Assembly (NCBI RefSeq): GCF_027580225.2 | Contig: NC_073346.2 | Span: forward strand, 13,356,001 to 13,420,000 | Length of the DNA stretch: 64,000 nucleotides | Origin: Misgurnus anguillicaudatus | Taxonomy: Eukaryota > Chordata > Actinopteri > Cypriniformes > Cobitidae | Direction of reading: 5' to 3' | In this document: piece by piece, positions 1-11,500 of the stretch | Layout of the letters: every line of letters starts with the position of its first letter | How positions within the stretch are numbered: the first letter of the stretch is position 1 | Made by a program: the position numbers and the translations under genes | The notes under the pieces: model-generated | Told to the model about the DNA's origin: nothing | Database searches by the model: none | The model's input: the letters and a program-made list of their open reading frames with translations, nothing else

Positions 1-839
1 TCCGGTAAACTCCGCTAAGAATCAATAACAACAAAGCCCTTTTAGAGTAGTTGATTTCTGATAACGAGCAAAATAAACAAGAAGTAGGTTACCTTAGTTC
101 ATATTTCATAGCTAAAGCGTATAAAAAACTACACTGAGCTAACGTTACTGTGTAAAATTAAGGTATACAACTACAAACCAGCTACCAAATCTTCCTTCAC
201 ATAGCAGTGATCCATGATTGCCGTTTCCCCTTGTCTTTGGGAAACCAAAACATTTGTTATTTTCGACGAGGTATTTGTTCCATTTTAGCCATTCCATTAA
301 ACAAACAGAAACCAGAAGTAAAGTTCAGAGCAGACGTGTAACCGTAACAACGCACGTGCGTCCAATGAAACCGTTTATAGAAAGACTAAAAATACAGGAG
401 AAATACAGGAAATTATATAAACGGGATGATGGCGGGATACAATGGTAAAATACTGGAGAATCTTGGGAAAAACAGGAGGGTTGATGGGTATGCCCTAAAA
501 ATTAGAAAGAAGAACATCATAGGATTTTGTGAAACTGCCACCCACCTTACCCACCGAATTAATTAGCAAAAAACCTTAGTAAACACATAGTACACTCTAG
601 GAACCATCCAAAGTTTTATAGCAGTATGGTGTCAACGTTTTCATTTGTAAAAATTGTAAGTTTAGCTGCACTGTACGATTCCCTTGGTGCTCATGTGGGC
701 AGCATGACTTCGAGTCTGCTGTTGCATCATTTCAAGATCCCCTTCTCCCCACCATCTCCCATCTTATTCTGTCAATAAAAAGTTCCAAAAAGGCCAAAAA
801 CACAACATGATTCTCATCATTATGATTTGTCGTCTCCCC

Positions 840-1330
840 CGCCGTGACGATCCCTCACCCGGACCGCGAGGACACGAGCGTGACTGCTGTTCTACATTCT
901 CAATCAGTTCTCCAAGCCGCGGTGACAACGAATAAGGAGACAGCGCGAGGCAGGGAACGGACAGAGGTAGCAAGACGTTCCCCGAGATACACATCACACG
1001 GTGCTCTCAGGATAGCAGAATGTGGCAGTGTGTATCGAGCGCATGAATAATGCAGAAGAAAGAGCAGGACAGTGGTGCGCTCGCACACAAACACATGCGC
1101 ACACTTTTGCACAGCGAGCTCTCACTCCTGGGACTCAGGCGCGCTCATTAGCTCTGCTGCGGCCACCCCTGCAGACTCCAGCCCCTCGCAGCGTGACAGT
1201 AGCACAATGGACTCGTCGCTCAGCCCAGCTGCGGCATGAAAGAGTATTGACCCAGGTACGACGCCTCGGGCCACCGGCCTACACTCACAAACATGCATTT
1301 GCACACTCCTCCATGGGCAAAACTTGTTTT
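840..1330. other. GC-rich, CpG-containing noncoding block
   Basis: This block is clearly richer in G+C and CpG than the AT-rich DNA around it, and has no recognisable protein or terminal inverted repeat. Overlapping short open frames on both strands are the usual by-product of higher GC. It could be a regulatory CpG-rich segment in an ulk4 intron or an old repeat. I cannot choose between them from sequence alone. Confidence 0.3.
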
Positions 1331-2528
1331 TCGAAAAGATGAACCGTCAGGGTTGGGTATCTGGCCACAGACGAAGGTGTGAGCTGAATCGTCAATGAGG
1401 GGAACGGGAAGAAGGAGTGACTTTGCTGTGATTGACATGGTTGCTGTATTCAGCAGTTATCTGTGATCATCTTTCCTGGATGATTTGGGGTGTTATATCT
1501 GAATAGGCTTTGCAGCCCTATTACCAAACTACTTCAAGACCCTACACAGCCCATTTACCTGACAACATTTTCAGCCAATGACAGGAAACTTTTCATGCAT
1601 TTTGGCTGTTTGTTTACACAACAATGATGTAGAAAAGGCAAAGGTTTGAAAATGGGCTTCATGGTGCAAGTTTTTAGAAAACTTTGCTGTTAAAGTTCTT
1701 GTATAAGCTACAAAAACAAAAAAAAAAATGAGAAAATGGTGACATCATGTGCATGCACATTACGTAATCAACAACAATGGCGGCCTACAGGACTGTGTTT
1801 GTGTATTAGCGCTTCTCCAAAATTTTGCCTCTTTATAGTCCAGGGTCAAACCTACCACATTGTTGTCCAAACAAAATTGCTTAATGCTTTAGCTGTTTTG
1901 ATCATTCATCGCTTTGTTGAAGAATGCGTACGTGCACAGTAGCGCAGTGTTTCTTGACAAAGTAACATCACCACCTACTGGCTTGGCATGCATAATACAT
2001 AATGTATGTGAACAGGGATCGTTTTTAAACATTGTGGTTTGTACATGACATTTTTCAGATTTTAGTACAATCGTTGCCGTCTAAGCGTGCCGCTAGAAAA
2101 GATCAAAGATACATGGATGTGCATCTATTCATTAACCAACCAAAGAGGACGCACATCTCACCACTCATGGTCTTACTGGGACGGCTACCCATAGTTGTCC
2201 ACATTAAATTCAAGGCTGTGGAGTACACATGCCTCTGGATCAACACCTGCCTACTTCAAAACTATGCAGAAGATGGGAGTGAAAACATAGATAACTTGGA
2301 TGGTATCATCACAATATCGCTTACTGGAACTGGAATTTACGCTTGCTATAAATTGCTTTGTGTTTTCCTCACCTTTGTAAGTGGCTTTGGATTAAACTAT
2401 ATGCTAAATGCTTACATGTATGTATAAATATAATACTGTCTCTTGGTGCTGGATGAAGCTTCCAACTTCTATGCATTTTGTTGAGACCATCACAACTTCC
2501 AAAAATCATAGCCCTTGTGACGCTCTTA

Positions 2529-3274
2529 TGGGGCGTACACACCAAACACGAAGCATATTCGCATTGCATTCCTCGCTCATTATTATTCGCTGGATTTACC
2601 GTTGGCTCTAGCGAATTTTTTGCTCAAGTTGAATTTTTCAACTTGCATGGGAGACACTTTGAGTACACTGGAAAAAATTATTCATTCAAATTACTCAATT
2701 TTTTAAGGTAAGTGGTCGCAATCAATTTATTTAAAGGAATAGTATGTAGGATTGTGGTCAAAACTGGTATTGCAATCACAAAACTTGTTGCTAAAACTGG
2801 TACTGCAATCACACAACTGGTGGCCAATACACAAAATGACAACATAAACATCAGTTGAGGGCTGCAACTCCACTTTTTAAATGACAATATCCTGGCCAGA
2901 CAACTGTTGTCAGTGATATAAGTATTTGAAATGAAAATGAGGGCCATTTTATGATTAATTGATATACATTTCTTACAAACTGTTCCTTTAAGCTACATTT
3001 AACAAAAATTGACAAACAAAACAAAACAAAAAACGTTTGATTAAATGTAGCTTAAATAAATTGATTGCGACCACTTACCTTAAAAAAAAATGAGTAAATT
3101 GAATTAATTGTTTTTTTTCAGTGTATAGCGCATATTCGCTGCAATCGTGTCGCCAAATTTGCATCATTCGCCATCGCCTGGCGTGCATCCGCGTCTATGT
3201 CGTTTCTTTGCTTTGGCTTTGTATGTAATCTTCTTCTGCAAATTGTTGCATTTGTGTTTGGTGTGTACGCCCCA
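2529..3274. mobile_element. PIF/Harbinger-like nonautonomous element with TTA target duplication
   Basis: The ends are an inverted repeat of about 21 bp, starting TGGGGCGTACACACC on the left and matching its reverse complement at 3254-3274. TTA flanks both sides (2526-2528 and 3275-3277), the 3-bp target duplication typical of PIF/Harbinger. A second pair of inverted arms lies inside (2704-2734 against 3051-3081). No transposase is present. A separate TTAA element at 2731-2991 sits inside it. DNA near 11740-11890 looks related. Confidence 0.75.
2731..2991. mobile_element. TTAA-flanked MITE nested in the Harbinger-like element
   Basis: It starts TTAAAGGAATAGTATGTAGG and ends with the imperfect inverted copy ending CTGTTCCTTTAA. 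TTAA at both ends fits Kolobok or piggyBac-type insertion. The host element's arms continue directly on both sides, so this inserted later. A fragment of the same family, in inverse orientation, is at 13347-13397. It has no coding capacity. Confidence 0.65.
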
Positions 3275-3829
3275 TTAGTTCAACTACTAAGGCGCTTTCG
3301 ATTCCCAATTTTAACAAAAATCTTTTGACTTTTATGCACTTGCACTCCTGTTAGTTTTATTTACTCTTAACCCATCCTAACCAAGCTTTTGCCTTCTTTA
3401 CAATTAGTGATAGAACAATATATTTGGATTTTTTTATTGTCGGCTACGGACGATACATTTTTTCCATCGGCCAGTAAATTTCTCTATTACTTAAATTTGA
3501 TGTTTGTAATAAAAAAGACACTCAGTGTCACTCAATGTATAGCAAAAGTCTGACAGACAGTAAAATTACGAATCATTATTTACTTTTTAACACTTTCTTA
3601 ACATTTGCGTTATATCAGCCAATCGGCCATACAGCTTTCTTAATATAGGTATTGGCATAGCCCATAAAAAAACATATTGGTGAACCTCTGTTTACGATCA
3701 AATGCCATGTATTTTCCTAATTTGTAAGCCATCTGCAAAATAAATGATAAAGTCGATCAATAGTGCAACAGAAAGGATCTGTGGATGTTTAAGAGATAAA
3801 AATGAGAAATCTCATGATAATTTACTCTC

Positions 3830-4015
3830 TCTTAGTTTCTTTATTCTGTTGAATACAAATATACAAAGATATTTAGATTAAAGATGGTAGGCACACAGTT
3901 GATGATACCTGTTCACTTCCATAGTATTTGTTTTTCCTACTATGGAAGTCAACTGTGTGCTTACAATAATTTATCAAAATATCTTCTTTTGTGTTCAACA
4001 GAAATAATTTTTATT
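3830..4015. repeat. Fragment of the common fish 'GATAGTTCACCC' TTAA repeat
   Basis: It includes text around 'actatggaagtcaactgtgtgc' and 'atatcttcttttgtgttcaa', which recurs at 60820-60905 inside a more complete copy. Both are the interior of the abundant TTAA-flanked MITE whose ends are clear at 59236-59360. No ends are left in this copy. Confidence 0.5.
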
Positions 4016-4619
4016 TTTTAACCAATGGTTCAATTTTCAAGGTTAACCATACAACCATACAGAACCTTTCTTTATAAAAGTGTAGATGTTAGTGTTGTGT
4101 TATCGTTATGTTAGCAATTATGTTATTCCCTGGTGACCTTGTCCTAGTTTGATTTTATTGGTTAGCACGCTGTCAATGTCACTTTCCATTTCCACCTCCA
4201 CAGCAGCACAAACTACATTCTCTCCTTATTCGTCTCCTCCTCTCTCTTCCTCTCCCGCTTTATCTGTCCTCTATCAATGCCATCTGCTCTGCATTGTGTC
4301 TGCACTAAAACAATGCTCCTCATCTCTCTTGTTATCACCACAGATCTGCATTATCTCACAAAATTATCAGCTCCAAAAACAGCTCACGCATTGGGATTTG
4401 AGTGTTGGCACATTGCATAAAAAGTTTTCCAAGGGTTTAACTGAACGCCAGCTCAGGTGTGTGAGCTGAGACTTTTTTTTAATAGTTTGAGTTAGTCTTA
4501 ATTCTGCAGCATTAGTTATTAGTTGTGCTTAGAGCCGTAGATCCAAGACAGATGGTAAAGATTTGTATTTCACTCCTGTTCAATCATCAGTTTTTCCTGC
4601 TGCTTCATGCTATCCCTAC

Positions 4620-5110
4620 AGCAGTGATGAATGGAGACGGGTCGATGCTGCCAACCTAAATATCCAATCAGATAAAAAAGATTTGACGCAGCCAGGTCTC
4701 GGTTCGGACAAACGTTTGGTTGTTTTATAATTCCGACAGCTTTCACCGCCTATATTATATTTATGCAAATGATGCAAATTAATTTACATTGTTCTTCTTT
4801 TTTCGGAGGGACAGAGAGTACTTATTCACACGCGAGTGGGCAAGTGACAAAGGGTTTCAATTAAAGCGTGGAACACCAAGCTCGCTCATCCCTCTCTCAC
4901 CCCGGCCATCAACAATAGCCTTTCAATTAGTATTCATTGATTGCGGCGCTGTAAAATCTACCCGTGCTTATTTTTATCAAGCCATCAAAGACCTTACTAA
5001 TTGCCTCATAATATCACAAACAGATCCAGCACACGATGAAGGGCTTTTCAATGAACAGTACAAAGGCTAAAGAGGAAGAGGGCTCCATTTCACGCTCGGA
5101 CCGAACAAAA
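4620..5110. promoter_or_regulatory. Candidate conserved noncoding element with tandem octamer sites
   Basis: This is high-complexity, non-repetitive DNA with no credible protein. At 4763-4770 and 4772-4779 there are two direct copies of ATGCAAAT, the POU-factor octamer, 9 bp apart, followed at once by a TAATT homeodomain-type core. Several other ATTA/TAAT cores follow. The texture matches vertebrate developmental enhancers. Its location inside the inferred ulk4 intron would allow action on ctnnb1 or another neighbour. Conservation cannot be tested here. Confidence 0.4.
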
Positions 5111-5366
5111 CATCGGGTCAGGATGGGAACTCTGTGTTTTGAGTAACCAAAGTGATGTGTTTTAATAGAAGAGCTGGTGAATGATATTTATGAGTCAGCG
5201 GAGACCATGAAAGGGTTAATAGGAAAGCAAAAAAAAGACAGCTTTCTTTATAGATCTTCAGAAACGCTGTTGTGTTTTATTAAGATGTTTTAGCTTGTAT
5301 GAATCATAATCCAATTGGTCACATTGAGCTTTGCACTTCTCCCAGGTGCTTCTGTACAAATGCACA

Positions 5367-5626
5367 CACTCTTAGAACGAATGTGTTAAAAACAACACAT
5401 TAGTGTTGATTCTGGGACAACACACTAAATGCGTTGTCCCAGAATTCACCCATCGCTGTGTTATTATTGAAACAACACATTTTGTGTTACTTTTAACACA
5501 ACATGTGTTATATTTTAACACAAAATCAACAGAAAATGACACATTATGTGTTAAATTTACACATAATGTGTTAAAAGCTTACCACACAATGATGTGTAAA
5601 AAATTAACACATCCTTTCCAAGAGTG
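5367..5626. mobile_element. MITE rich in TGTGTTAA/TTAACACA palindromes, copy 1
   Basis: Inverted ends begin CACTCTTAGAACGAATGTG and finish CACATCCTTTCCAAGAGTG, with mismatches. The interior is a string of AACACA/TGTGTT inverted motifs. A second, shortened copy of the same family lies at 6614-6780. No protein is encoded. Confidence 0.6.
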
Positions 5627-6613
5627 CACCTTCAGGCTTAGCAAAGACATCAACAGTGCTATAAATGTCACCTGATTTATGAAAGATAACCAAATTTTCA
5701 GTGACAGCAGAAGTTCAGTATTCACTGCTCTTCTAAGTGCTCCAACACAACCAATTGAACGCCTGTGGCTGTTCGTTTTAAGGCAATAATAGTGATGCAC
5801 ATAGTAACATCTCTGCATCATGACTGCAGGTTTTACACAGCTGAGCAGCACTCAATACTTTCAGCAGAAAAAAATGTCTTTGATTGATATTAAGTTAATA
5901 TTAAAACATGCAAGCCTGGTTCTTTTCCCTCATCTCCTCTGCTGGATTCTTTGTACTTTGAGGTCAGACTGAAGAAACGTAATGTAATTGAATGTTTGCT
6001 TTGAGTCATCATGATTCTCTCTGCTGTTCTGTCCTCTGGATTTCATGTAGCACTTTGTGAATGAGAGGCAGGCTGTGAGGAAGAAAGGACTTTAAAGCAG
6101 ATGTGCTACAAGGTTGAATTCTTTGTTCTGAACCGAAGTTAAACTCGAAGTTAAAAATGCTGGGTTATTTTTCAACCCAGTGTTGGGTTAAAGTGCACCT
6201 ATTTCATTGCTAAAAACAACGTTATTTTGTGTGTTTGGTATAATACAAAGTGTTTGCGTGTTTAAAACACATTATTTTCCACATATCGTACATTTTTGTA
6301 GCTTCCTATTTCCCCGTCTTCCTAAAACACACAGATTTGGTACAAAACTGTTCCTAATTGGCCAGCTAATCTGTACGTTGGGTTTATGTGACGCTCCTTA
6401 CCATGTTTGAAAGATTCGGTTGCTACCAAGCATTAACTTACAGGCTGTGAGTCCCAAGCGGGAGGAATTATGATAATGTCAGTCTTACATTATCAATCTC
6501 GGAAGTAAACTGTTGCCTACAATCCGTGTGTTTGTTGTAGTCCAAGAAAAGAGATTTACGTTGGAGAGGATAACTCTTATCATCGTTTACTTTGGGGTAT
6601 GTACCTTCTGCAT

Positions 6614-6780
6614 ACGAATGTGTTAAAAACAACACATTAGTGTTGATTCTGGGACAACACACTAAATGCATTGTCCCAGAATCCACACATCTCTGTGTGT
6701 TATTGAAACAACACATTTTGTGTTACTTTTAACACAGCATGTGTTATATTTTAACACAAAATCAACACAAAATGACACAT
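6614..6780. mobile_element. Same TGTGTT-rich MITE, copy 2, truncated
   Basis: It is nearly identical to 5380-5545 in the first copy, then stops exactly where the Harbinger-type end GGGCCCTATTTTAACGATCT starts at 6781. The first copy continues past the equivalent point, so the break was made by that later insertion or by deletion. The missing right half was not found downstream. Confidence 0.55.
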
Positions 6781-7047
6781 TGGGCCCTATTTTAACGATC
6801 TGAAATGCAAGTGCGAAGCACAAAGGGCAAGTGACTTTGTGGGCGGATCTTGGGCGCTGTTGATATTTTCCCGGCGGGAGAAATAACTCTTGCGCCGGGC
6901 GCAAATCAATAAGGGGTTGGTCTAAAGTAGGTTCATTCATTATTCATAGGTGTGGTTTGGGCATAACGTCAAATAAACCAATCAGAACGTCATCCAACAT
7001 TCCCTTTAAACGCAAGTGCGCAAATTCCATGGCGGGTTGCTGTTATT

Positions 7048-7200
7048 ATGACGGATTTACCAGGCGCACGCCAGGAGCGGTTCACAGCCGAGGAGACCGA
7101 CGTTCTTGTAAGAGCAGCCAAAGACAGAAAAGTTGTTTTGTATGGGGATAGGAAAACACGCCCAAATCAGCGTCGGTTAAACAGGTGTGAGAGGAAATAG
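7048..7200 (+). pseudogene. Harbinger Myb/SANT-like protein, N-terminal half (broken)
   Basis: The open frame from 7048 starts MTDLPGARQERFTAEETDVL and runs VRAAKDRKVVLYG, which is the usual start of the Myb/SANT-like DNA-binding protein made by Harbinger transposons (and of NAIF1-like domesticated relatives). It ends early at 7198-7200. In another frame the next bases encode EEIATIVSSAGIP, the family's usual continuation, preceded by TGA where a Trp is expected. So there is a frameshift and a probable nonsense change before the hAT insertion at 7232. Confidence 0.65.
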
Positions 7201-7231
7201 CCACAATTGTTTCATCAGCTGGCATCCCCAT

Positions 7232-8935
7232 TAGGGGTGGAACGGTGCACAGAAGTCCCGGTTCGGTTCGTACCTCGGTTCAGGGGCCACGGTTCGATTC
7301 ACTTTCGGTACAATGGAGTGAAAAGCAAAACAAAAATGAAGGCGGCATTTTTTTTAGTACTTAAGATAATCTTAAAAACATAGGTGTCCTTATCAGTGTT
7401 ATTTTCAGATGTCATGAATATGAACTGAAATGCATTTAACATACTATCTCGTATTTCAAAAATGTATACCACTTTAAGTAATCTTGTACTCATCTTTCAT
7501 ACAAATATGGGTTCAAATGTATTACAAGTGTTACCTAAATACATTTTAAAATTACATTTTGGCTTTATTTCATATTAATGTACTAAAGAACAAAAAATAG
7601 GCTTGTAGGATAAATTAATAGGTGTGTACGACTTCACGAGGCACTGCAAGAAATGACAAGTGGATGACGTCAAAGTAACGCGAGAGCGATTTGAAATCAG
7701 CCTCCTACGCAAAATTTCTCCCGGTACTCTGACGCTGATGGCGCTGCGTAAAGTTGGGCACACTTTAAAAAAGCAGCTGAACTCGACAGAACTGCGCCTC
7801 GTCCATTAATTGTATGTTACCAGGACAATTTATCTCCTACTTCTCAGCATGAGAAATAAAAAGTGTGGCGTGTGAGCATGTGAACTGACTGAAATGCGTG
7901 TGTGTCAAGGTGAATGCGTAAGACTTGAGAGCACTGATTAGATGTATTTCCACTCACATACCTAACAACTGCTGAACAACGCCGACGCAAAGTTCTCGTC
8001 TTTTCCACCACTCTCTCGCCTGTACTATTGTAACTGACTGGAAAACTGAAGTTTTGCCAAACTTGCGATCTTAAAGAGGCTGGCAGAGCGTCTAACTCTT
8101 GTGGAACACCACTTGCCATCCTCGCTATCGCTGCTCACTAACTGACTGGACCGGTGTTGTGTCGAAGTCTGTTCCCCCTATTTTTCCCTTCAGTGTAGTG
8201 TTTTTATGGCGTTTTTATCACGTTATAGGTTTAATTATTTATATATTTAAAGTTTTAATGGCTACTGAGATGTATATGTGTGCATTTCTGTAATGTATCT
8301 GTATTGTTTTTAATGGTAAGTCAATTATTTTTACAGTATGAATCATATTATATGTATAATATTTATTTAATTATGTATGCAAACATTACATTTTGAAAAC
8401 AACCAGTAAAGGAAAAAAAAGAAAAAGACAGGCTATATTTTAAAAGAATACCCTAATAGAAAACTGTCAAATGGATGAAATATTTAATAAATTGTATTAT
8501 AAAATACATGATATTATGCCTTTTTAGTATAACCAATTCAAATCTTTAATCTTTCTAAATGTAACGCGATGAAAACGCTATAAAAGCACTACACTAAAGG
8601 GAAACATAGGGGGAACTGAGTTCGACACAACACCGGCATCGACCTGACAAAAAACTGCAGAGTGCCAGAATGTAGACGGGCTCTGATAGAGCGCATACAT
8701 AGGCGGAGCTCGGATGCATCAGCGCCAATCAGAGCTGCAGAGCTAAAGCGGGGCAACAGATTAGCTGTCCATAAAAAACCCGTGGATCTAACAGTAGTTC
8801 CGCATTACATTAATTATTTTGCACGCAAGTTTTTTTTACTTTCATACTGTGTATTCTCCATTTAAATTCATGCACCGAACCGTAACCCCCGTACCGATTC
8901 GTTTTGAAACGAATACATGTACCGTTCCACCCCTA
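7232..8935. mobile_element. Nonautonomous hAT element with perfect 8-bp target duplication
   Basis: The ends TAGGGGTGGAACGGT (7232) and its reverse complement (8921-8935) are perfect inverted repeats. The 8-bp word ATCCCCAT occurs immediately outside both ends (7224-7231, 8936-8943), the target duplication size of hAT elements. No transposase is visible. The interior is a mosaic: part of another MITE family (7352-7585), a copy related to the 12102 palindrome (about 7627-7750) and an inner element bounded by CCGGTGTTGTGTCGAA inverted repeats (8151-8636). Confidence 0.85.
8151..8636. mobile_element. Inner inverted-repeat element within the hAT
   Basis: CCGGTGTTGTGTCGAA at 8151-8166 is matched by TTCGACACAACACCGG at 8621-8636. 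Further inverted similarity continues inward (CCCTTCAGTGTAGTG against CACTACACTAAAGGG). The middle is AT-rich with no coding capacity. It is either an insertion into the hAT or part of the hAT's own subterminal structure. Confidence 0.5.
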
Positions 8936-8943
8936 ATCCCCAT

Positions 8944-9201
8944 CGTTGCGCCAAGCGCTACAATGATGTCAGGAGACGGGGGAATCCCAAGCTTGCCAGC
9001 ATAAATCGGGCACGCCGTGTAACGGGGTGGGGGGGGTCTGCCTCTACACATGACCTGACGCCAGCAGAGGACATTTTTCCACCCTCACCGCTGAAAGCCA
9101 AGAAACGCAAGCAGTCCAACCCCAAAGTACACTTACAAATCAAGTTCACATACATTAAGGTTTCTTATGAAAACATTTTAATTATTATTTACATAAAATA
9201 A
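8944..9201 (+). pseudogene. Harbinger Myb/SANT-like protein, C-terminal half (broken)
   Basis: Directly after the second ATCCCCAT copy the frame reads HRCAKRYNDVRRRGNPKLAS then INRARRVTG, the conserved 'C-K-K-R-x-N-D-x-R-R-R' stretch of Harbinger Myb-like proteins, followed by an acidic/proline part and a basic KAKKRK run that could be a nuclear signal. It has no start codon of its own and continues the protein begun at 7048. Removing one target copy rejoins the same element, so this is one gene cut by insertion. Confidence 0.65.
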
Positions 9202-10501
9202 ACGTAATACAGCCACACAACAAACTTATGAAAATATTTTAATCGTTATTTGCATGAAAATTTTTTAACGCAGCCACACAACTATCACCACAATGCTCAC
9301 TACAATGATTTTCCTCATCTCATGTGTTAATATTTTTTATTGTAACAATTTATGATTTGCAAAAATAACTGTTGCATCTGTGTAGATTAGATAAGCAAAG
9401 TGTGTGCGCGTTATGCATACATTATGGTCAAGTTTGCACCCTTAAAATAGCATAATGAACAACGCGCAACACGCCACTAACTTTAGATCTCTACTAGAAT
9501 CCCACAACAGTGCTTTCTGTAAATGAATATGTGACCCTGTCTGTGAAATACAAGATAAAGTTTCAATCTAATTATGAGATTAGGATTATCAAAGTACTAA
9601 GATGGCTTCCCAAACATTGACCTTACTCAGTCAATATTAAAGATGTTCTTTACATTATGTAGGATGATTTTATCACAAAAATGTCCCAAACTAAATTAAA
9701 TCCTTTTTTCTGATATGACAGAAAGGTCCTTTATCATACCTTTATCTTCTCATAGACAACAGTATTTCTTTAGCCTTTTGTTTGTCTGTTAAAGCTCATC
9801 TGATCATCTTGAATATGCTTATGTATCTGTTGAAGAAAGTGTGTTTGTTGTAGATAGATTGAGTTCATTTCCACCTCTTATCTCAGCCTCTTATCCGAAC
9901 GGCAGGTCGTGCACTTGAGCGAATGAGTGCAGGGAACATGAAGTCTCCCTTAAGACCTCATCTGAGAATCTGTTATACTAATATGCTAATAGACATGTTA
10001 ATTCAATTGGTAATTACAAGGACTTGGGTGTGCTGTTCCATGTCAGCCTTTGAAGTGGGGAAAGTAGAAAGCTGCTTGCATATTAAATGTGTAACCGAGC
10101 TTGTTTAGGTTTAGGAGGGGGACTTAAGAGAGAAGGTTTGTTTATGTGATAGTTTCTGCTAGTTCTCATCTTGTTTCGCCCTGAAGTCAGGATTGGTATT
10201 GATCCACATCATCTTTGAGTCACCTAAACATCATCGTATATGCCCATGCTAGGGCTGTGAGTTGTGTTGCGATAGCGATTTAAACTGTACGGTGATAAAT
10301 ATTACCACCTCGTCTTGCTACTGCTGAGATGGCGAAAAAAAAGCAAGAAAAGCAAAAAGAGTAAACTCACATTGACACAGCAGTTTTCATGTTCAACAGG
10401 GGTGTGCAGTAAACTTCGAACTAGCAGGCAATGCCTATTTGTTTTGATGATGTTTTGCTGTTGGATGTGTTTACACCCCGGGCCTAAAACTAAGACTATT
10501 G

Positions 10502-10969
10502 CTGCGTCCGAAATAGGCGAGGTGAGTAGTTTGCCCGAACTCAGCATTAGAAAAACAGGAGGCGAAAGTGCCCGGATGACCTACTACTTCCGGCAAGATC
10601 TTGTAGTGTTCATTCCATGCATGATCATTCGACTATCCCGTGAGCCCCCAGGAGATGAGTTATCCAATGAAGAAGAAGAAGGATAGACGTTGGTTTATTC
10701 AAAAATATAAGAAAGCATTAACTCGGCTCTATTAAAATGCAAATACATATATTAAACATCTGTCCCTTGTGGTTAAGTTGCACTTGTTTAACCTCATTCC
10801 GGTTAACTACTTAGTTGTTGTTATGTATCAACATGGTAGATGTAGTACTTCTGAATTAATTTATGCTATCCATATTCATACTATATAGTATCTACTGTTT
10901 TAACAGTCGATGAGTAGCTACTTCATCTAATTCAGTACCTACTGCCGCAATATGTGATTTCGGACGCAG
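10502..10969. mobile_element. MITE with CTGCGTCCGAAAT inverted ends
   Basis: CTGCGTCCGAAAT at 10502-10514 is exactly inverted at 10957-10969. This terminus is abundant in cyprinid genomes. The interior is noncoding and AT-rich with many TACTA steps. Target duplication could not be fixed. The open frame that overlaps its left end is not supported as a gene. Confidence 0.65.
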
Positions 10970-10985
10970 GGTATGTTTGCATTAG

Positions 10986-11500
10986 TGCAGGGGTCTCCAA
11001 CTCAAACAGGCTTGGGGCCATTTCTGAGAGCTATTTTAACATACAAATCACAATATTTCTGTATATGCATTTAAATTATAATATTAAGGATATAATAATA
11101 CTTAAAAAATATCAACCGTGCTTTCACACCGTGCTTTTTTTTCCCATAAAGTAAACTTTTCTTAACCTTATCTTAAATAACTTTTTCTATTAAAACTTTG
11201 CACTAAACTAACAAATAAAATTTCTGAATATATTTATGAACTATTATAGCCTACCATTTTGGTTTATTTTCACTCATATTGTGATGAGTAAGCTGCATAC
11301 ATCTTTTATCTTTTGCCTGTTTTTCTCTTTTCATAACATGGGCACCTGATGGCTTTTTCCTCATCCGTTGTGTTGCATTACATCTCCCGCTTGCACTCCT
11401 TATGAGGTGTCGCCAATGAAAGCTGTGACACATGAACCCAGCCGCAGCTCTTCTCTGAGTAACACCGAGTTGCAGATCTTTTCTAGACGAACATTCCAAA
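10986..11500. repeat. Probable hAT-type left end and remnant
   Basis: CAGGGGTCTCCAACTC near 10987 resembles the CAGNGG-type terminus of hAT/Charlie elements. The inverted partner was not found downstream, so only a remnant or one end is present. The limits are approximate and the family call is tentative. Confidence 0.35.

Larger units (their letters stand above)
6781..9201 (+). mobile_element. Harbinger-type transposon remnant carrying a Myb/SANT-like gene, split by a hAT
   Basis: The left end GGGCCCTATTTTAACGATCT is the common fish Harbinger/ISL2EU-like terminus. Inside are two halves of a Harbinger Myb/SANT-like accessory protein (7048-7231 and 8944-9201), separated by a hAT element (7232-8935). 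The right terminus was not identified, so the stated end is the end of the coding remnant. A similar left end lies at about 13400. Family assignment rests on recall of the terminus and the protein. Confidence 0.6.

Noticed and set aside
1022..1342. 106-codon + strand frame in the GC-rich block
   Set aside because: Open frames occur on both strands because of GC content; no motif, no splice context.
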